From contig JAQWIP010000084.1 in assembly GCA_029248825.1 (NCBI GenBank), forward strand, positions 1-9,560: a stretch of 9,560 nt of DNA. Direction: 5' to 3'. Positions 6,403-9,560 of this stretch are shown here, in pieces. How positions within the stretch are numbered: position 1 is the first letter of the stretch; each line of letters begins with the position of its first letter. A program made the position numbers and the translations under genes. Source of the DNA: Alphaproteobacteria bacterium. Its GTDB lineage: Bacteria; Pseudomonadota; Alphaproteobacteria; RS24. Under the pieces are notes generated by a model. The model saw nothing but the letters and a program-made list of their open reading frames with translations, was not told the DNA's origin and did not search any database.

Positions 6403-7383
6403 CTATTGTGTTTTGAATAGCATGAGGCGTGCCCGTGGCACAAAGAATTTGTTTGTGCCAATTTCTGGCCGCGCGCCGCCGCGCACCAAAGCTTGCCATG
6501 ACGCCCCATCCGCCAGCGCGATATCGCATAGCCAATCGGGGCCAATGGCGCGCACATTTTGCACTTCGCCTTCCAGAGTAAAATCTTCCGCCGTGCCGTT
6601 CAAAGCCATATCGCTCGGGCGCACGCCAATGTGCCCGCCGCTTGTCGCATCGGCCATAATATTCAACGGGCCAAACATCGCCGCTACATGTAAATCCAAC
6701 GGGTTTTGATAGATCGCTTCGGGCGTATCGATTTGCAAAATACGGCCTTTGTTTTGCACCGCAATGCGGTCGGCCATGCGCAGGGCATCGGCCGCATCAT
6801 GGGTGACAATCAGCCCCGCCGCGCCGTTTTCGCGCAATAGGCGCAAAGTCAAATCGCGCATCTGGTCGCGCAATTGCGGGTCGAGATTAGAGAACGGCTC
6901 ATCCATTAAAACCAGTTTCGGCTTGGCCGCCATAGCTCGCGCAAGCGCCGCGCGCTGCTGCTCGCCGCCCGATAATGTATTGGGATATTTATTGGCAAAG
7001 CCAGACAGGCCAACCGCATTCAGCAGCTCTAAGGCGCGTGCCTTTTGCTCTTCGCTCGATAAATCGCCCAGCCCAAAGGTGACATTTTCAAACACCGAGA
7101 GATGCGGAAACAAAGCGAAATCTTGAAACAAAAAGCCAATGCCACGCGCTTCGGGCGGGGTCACTTGTTGGCTCGAGGAGACGCAAATACCGTTTAAATA
7201 AATCTCGCCCAGACTTGGCACTTCCATGCCCGCCGCCAACCGCAAGCTGGTGGTCTTGCCGCAGCCCGATGGCCCCAAGAGGCAAACAATCTCGCCGGCA
7301 TGAATGTCAAAGCTCACGTCCTCCACAACATCCGCCCCGTCAAAGCGGCACGAGACATTGCGAAACCTTAGCGCTGGCGTCAT
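6403..7383 (-). CDS. ABC transporter ATP-binding protein (FbpC/PotA/CysA-like importer type)
   Basis: A 326-residue ATPase of the importer type that powers an inner-membrane permease. Motifs are intact: Walker A GPSGCGKTT (37-45), Q-loop Gln87 in FLFQDFALFPHLSVFENV, signature LSGGEQQR (137-144), Walker B LVLMDEP (157-163) with catalytic Glu162, D-loop SNLDP, and switch His195 in VTHD. A C-terminal TOBE-like region (about 248-325, IGVRPSDMAL...) places it among regulated importer ATPases such as iron(III) FbpC, polyamine PotA, sulfate CysA or molybdate ModC; the sequence feels closest to FbpC, but the substrate cannot be read. No permease or binding-protein gene is in the window. Its ATG overlaps the scpB stop as ATGA, with GGGGGGAG (7391-7398) 7 bases upstream, so it is translated with scpB. 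It is an insertion relative to the usual scpB-tatA order. Confidence 0.9.
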   Translation of the reverse strand: MTPALRFRNVSCRFDGADVVEDVSFDIHAGEIVCLLGPSGCGKTTSLRLAAGMEVPSLGEIYLNGICVSSSQQVTPPEARGIGFLFQDFALFPHLSVFENVTFGLGDLSSEEQKARALELLNAVGLSGFANKYPNTLSGGEQQRAALARAMAAKPKLVLMDEPFSNLDPQLRDQMRDLTLRLLRENGAAGLIVTHDAADALRMADRIAVQNKGRILQIDTPEAIYQNPLDLHVAAMFGPLNIMADATSGGHIGVRPSDMALNGTAEDFTLEGEVQNVRAIGPDWLCDIALADGASWQALVRGGARPEIGTNKFFVPRARLMLFKTQ

Positions 7384-8108
7384 GCGGAGGCTCCCCCCTC
7401 TTCGGTTTCTGGAGCGCCTTCGGTCAAATCCATTTCCAACGGCTCCAGCTCGTCCGAGCCATCATCGCCCTCGGCCAAAGCATCCTCCGTGGGGTCGCTA
7501 TCGGGGTCGGGCGCGGGAACCGCAAAGCCGGGCGGCAGGCGGTCGTCGAGCAGGCCAGCCGCTTTCAATTCATCGAGGCCTGGCAAATCTTTCAAAGTCT
7601 CCAGTCCAAAATGCAGCAGAAATCCATCGCTCGTGCCAAAAGTCACCGGACGACCTGGCACGCGGCGGCGACCGCGAATTTTTAACCAAGCGCTTTCCAG
7701 CAAAACATCTAAAGTGCCTTTGGAGACCGAGACGCCGCGAATGTCTTCAATCTCGGCGCGCGTCACCGGCTGGTGATAAGCGACAATCGCCAAAGTCTCG
7801 AGCGCAGCGCGCGACAGTCGACGCTGCTGCACCACATGTTTTTGCAACACATGCGCCAAGTCGGGCGCCGAGCGGAAAGCATATTTATTGCCGACTTTTT
7901 GCAAATTGAAACCCGCCGTTGCATAGGCCTCGTCAATCGCCGCCAAGAGGGCTGGCACGTCTGCGCCTTCGGGCAATTTGTCTTTAATGTTGGCGATATC
8001 CAGTGGCTCTTCGGCGGCAAATAACACCGCTTCTACCATGCGGATTTGCGCCGCATCGACCGGCAGAGGCGCCTGGGCTGTCTCGTCTTGGGGCGTTTCA
8101 TTCGACAT
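7380..8108 (-). CDS. scpB: Segregation and condensation protein B
   Basis: ScpB is the dimeric winged-helix partner that binds the kleisin ScpA and, with SMC, forms the bacterial condensin that organises and segregates the chromosome. From the ATG at 8106-8108 the product has 242 residues. The first winged helix covers about 18-95 (RMVEAVLFAAEEPLDIANI...); the second includes LSRAALETLAIVAYHQPVTRAEIEDIRGVSVSKGTLDVLLE and RRRVPGRPVTFGTSDGFLLHFGL (about 98-175), the most conserved family block. The last 50 or so residues are acidic and probably disordered. A GTG three bases upstream could start it, but AGGTGAG (8114-8120) is 5 bases from the ATG and only 2 from the GTG. It overlaps scpA by one base (TGATG) and the ABC ATPase gene by four. 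Confidence 0.96.
   Translation of the reverse strand: MSNETPQDETAQAPLPVDAAQIRMVEAVLFAAEEPLDIANIKDKLPEGADVPALLAAIDEAYATAGFNLQKVGNKYAFRSAPDLAHVLQKHVVQQRRLSRAALETLAIVAYHQPVTRAEIEDIRGVSVSKGTLDVLLESAWLKIRGRRRVPGRPVTFGTSDGFLLHFGLETLKDLPGLDELKAAGLLDDRLPPGFAVPAPDPDSDPTEDALAEGDDGSDELEPLEMDLTEGAPETEEGGASA
7391..7398 (-). promoter_or_regulatory. Ribosome binding site of the ABC ATPase gene inside scpB
   Basis: The minus strand reads GGGGGGAG inside the last codons of scpB, 7 bases before the ATPase ATG. It encodes Gly-Gly in ScpB (EEGGASA) and probably also serves as a purine-rich ribosome site, supporting the 4-base ATGA overlap as a real start. Confidence 0.6.
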
Positions 8109-9001
8109 CACGTCTCACCTTTATCGTTAGAACTCGGTGCCACTTTCGGGCGCGCGCGGCGCACCAAAAGAGCCTCAAAATTACTACCTTGTTGCACTTC
8201 TACTTTGCCATCGCGCGCATATTCCAGCACCGCGCTGAACGAACTGGCCAACGTTGTGCGCCGCTTTTGCGGGTCGCGAATATCGCCCGCCACCAGCGCA
8301 TCCATTTTTTGCCAATCGTCTAATTTGCCCAGCAAACGCTCCAGCCGCATGCGCGCGCGTTCAATCGACAAGACATCCATTTTCGGCGGCGTCCAAGTCT
8401 CATAATGATTGCGCAGGCGCTGCGTCGAATAGGCCGCCAGCACTTCATAAAGACTGGCGTCATAGCTGCTTTCGCGTTTGATGCGAATGCCCTCAGGCTG
8501 GCCATGAATGAAGAAATCACGCCCCAACAAATCGCGCCCCATAAGTTGGGCGGCGGCATCGCGCATCGATTCCAAACATTGCAGACGAAACACTAAATGC
8601 GCCGCCATGGCCTCTGGATCCATTTCATCGTCATCGTGCGGCGGTGGCAGCAAGAGCCGCGATTTCAAATAGGCCAACCAAGAGGCCATCACCAAATAAT
8701 CGGCCGCCAACTCGATACGCAAATCTTGGGCTTGGCGAATGAACTCGAGATACTGCTCGGCCAATTGCAAAATCGATATTTGTTTGAGGTCGACTTTTTG
8801 TGTCCGCGCCAGCGATAGCAAAATATGCAGAGGGCCTTCATAGCCCTCGAGCGCGACATCTAGTGCCTCGCCGCCCTCTTCTGTCGCGTCGCGACCGAGC
8901 GCTTGCATGGCGGCGGGGTCATAGGCCATGCCTTCGTTGAACTCGCCCTTCGGGTCTGGGGCGGCTTCGGTTTCGACAGAATCAGTTTGGGTGTCTTTCA
9001 T
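8108..9001 (-). CDS. scpA: Segregation and condensation protein A (kleisin)
   Basis: ScpA is the kleisin that bridges SMC heads and ScpB in bacterial condensin. From the ATG at 8999-9001 it has 297 residues. The SMC-binding N-terminal domain has LEGYEGPLHILLSLARTQKVDLKQISILQLAEQYLEFI (51-88), followed by ELAADYLVMASWLAYLKSRLLLPP (97-120), the strongest family signature. A central linker and ScpB-binding helices follow (about 125-240), and the C-terminal winged helix covers about 243-283 (TTLASSFSAVLEYARDGKVEVQQGSNFEALLVRRA). The frame is open back to 9112, but that start would overlap nagZ by about 100 bases and add an Arg-rich stretch unlike the family. The chosen start lies 7 bases after nagZ. 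The acidic N-terminal 45 residues are longer than in many homologues. nagZ-scpA-scpB order is typical of alphaproteobacteria. Confidence 0.95.
   Translation of the reverse strand: MKDTQTDSVETEAAPDPKGEFNEGMAYDPAAMQALGRDATEEGGEALDVALEGYEGPLHILLSLARTQKVDLKQISILQLAEQYLEFIRQAQDLRIELAADYLVMASWLAYLKSRLLLPPPHDDDEMDPEAMAAHLVFRLQCLESMRDAAAQLMGRDLLGRDFFIHGQPEGIRIKRESSYDASLYEVLAAYSTQRLRNHYETWTPPKMDVLSIERARMRLERLLGKLDDWQKMDALVAGDIRDPQKRRTTLASSFSAVLEYARDGKVEVQQGSNFEALLVRRARPKVAPSSNDKGET
8114..8120 (-). promoter_or_regulatory. Ribosome binding site that decides the scpB start
   Basis: AGGTGAG on the minus strand, inside the end of scpA, lies 5 bases before ATG 8106-8108 and 2 bases before the alternative GTG 8109-8111. 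Normal spacing favours the ATG, in a TGATG stop-start overlap with scpA. Confidence 0.65.
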
Positions 9002-9008
9002 GCCTGAC

Positions 9009-9560
9009 TTATAGCGCGTTCTGCGCCTCGGGGAAAATATCCGCCACCAGTTCTCCCCAGACTTTACGCGCGCCTTTGGGCACATTGCACGAAAGCGCGC
9101 CAAGGGCGGCATCGACGGCGCTCAATCTGGCTTGCGCTTCTGGCGGCAGGGGATGGGTCGCCGCTTGCAGGGCGTCTTGTATCTGGTTCATTTCCGAGGC
9201 ATCGCCATTGCAATGCAGCACCACATCGCAGCCTGCCTTCAGGGTTTTATGCACCCGCGCGCCCATGTCGCCCGATAAGGCGCCCATGGAAATATCATCG
9301 CTCATCAGCAAGCCGTCAAAACCAATGAAGCCGCGAATGACTTCTTCGACTAGCGGCTTGGAAAATGTGCTGGTCTCGCTGGCGTCAATCGCGTTGAAAC
9401 GCAAATGCCCCGTCATCGCCATCAGCGGCGACATGGGGCTGGCGCTGGTCTGGCGAAACACTTCGAAATCGGTGGCTTTGAGCGTTGCGATATCGGTATC
9501 TATCATCGGCAAATCATGGTGGCTATCGACGCGCGAGCGACCATGGCCTGGAATATGTTT
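9009..9560 (-). CDS. nagZ: Beta-N-acetylhexosaminidase NagZ (5' end outside window)
   Basis: NagZ is the cytoplasmic family-3 glycoside hydrolase that removes N-acetylglucosamine from anhydromuropeptides during cell-wall recycling; in bacteria with inducible AmpC it generates the inducing muropeptides. The frame is open to the window edge, so only the last 183 residues are seen. They begin at KHIPGHGRSRVDSHHDLP, the family's active-site loop, where Asp12 and His14 of the visible part are the Asp-His acid/base pair. MTGHL lies about residues 49-53. The nucleophile is in GLLMSDDISMGAL, first Asp at visible residue 88. GCDVVLHC and the C-terminal helix are also typical. An internal TTG at 9510-9512 is not a start, because the active-site loop lies upstream of it. 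It is probably the first or an early gene of the scpAB-tat operon; nothing here shows its promoter. Confidence 0.95.
   Translation of the reverse strand, partial: KHIPGHGRSRVDSHHDLPMIDTDIATLKATDFEVFRQTSASPMSPLMAMTGHLRFNAIDASETSTFSKPLVEEVIRGFIGFDGLLMSDDISMGALSGDMGARVHKTLKAGCDVVLHCNGDASEMNQIQDALQAATHPLPPEAQARLSAVDAALGALSCNVPKGARKVWGELVADIFPEAQNAL

Noticed and set aside
9002..9112. Longer scpA starting near 9112
   Set aside because: It would overlap nagZ by about 100 bases and add an Arg/Trp-rich stretch absent from ScpA; the ATG at 8999-9001 fits the family and spacing.
9009..9512. Starting nagZ at the internal TTG (9510-9512)
   Set aside because: The frame continues upstream to the window edge and includes the conserved KHIPGHG...DSH active-site loop, so the TTG is an internal Leu codon.
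1..9560. Very frequent GCGCGC and TTGGCC words as possible uptake or segregation signals
   Set aside because: They occur throughout coding sequence and are explained by codon choice for Ala, Arg and Lys/Gln in a GC-biased genome; no orientation or spacing pattern seen. A whole-genome count against a codon-shuffled control would be needed to revive the idea.

Overview
The window is a dense, single-strand stretch of core chromosome: all eleven genes lie on the minus strand and none of the gaps between them exceeds about 95 bases. The gene order (nagZ, scpA, scpB, tatA, tatB, tatC, serS, surE, LysM/LytM lipoprotein, yajC, secD, read from high to low coordinates) is a neighbourhood characteristic of Alphaproteobacteria. 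The moderately GC-rich sequence with many GCGCGC and TTGGCC words, the alphaproteobacterial-style NagZ and Tat proteins and a TTG(N)CC-17-TATAGT-type promoter fit that class. I cannot place it in an order or genus from sequence alone.

Layout, in the direction of transcription. (1) 9560-5022: the C-terminal half of nagZ (its start is outside the window), then scpA and scpB (condensin kleisin and winged-helix partners), an unexpected lone ABC-transporter ATPase gene, and tatA, tatB and tatC (twin-arginine translocase). Spacings are 7, -1, -4, 15, 11 and -1 bases, so this reads as one translationally coupled operon. (2) After a 94-base gap with a possible weak promoter come serS, surE and a LysM/LytM lipoprotein, 12-13 bases apart. 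(3) After a 95-base gap with a good candidate promoter come yajC and secD. The 3' end of secD lies outside the window at position 1, and secF would be expected beyond it.

Functionally the window joins peptidoglycan turnover and cell division (NagZ, DipM/NlpD-like lipoprotein), chromosome segregation (ScpAB), both inner-membrane export routes (Tat and Sec accessory proteins), translation (SerRS) and a housekeeping nucleotidase (SurE). I found no RNA gene, mobile element, CRISPR array, toxin-antitoxin pair or phage gene, and no previously undescribed system. The points most worth a second look are the ABC ATPase sitting between scpB and tatA without a permease or binding protein, the catalytically degenerate LytM domain, the absence of pcm between surE and the lipoprotein gene, and the promoter with an overlapping inverted repeat ahead of yajC-secD.
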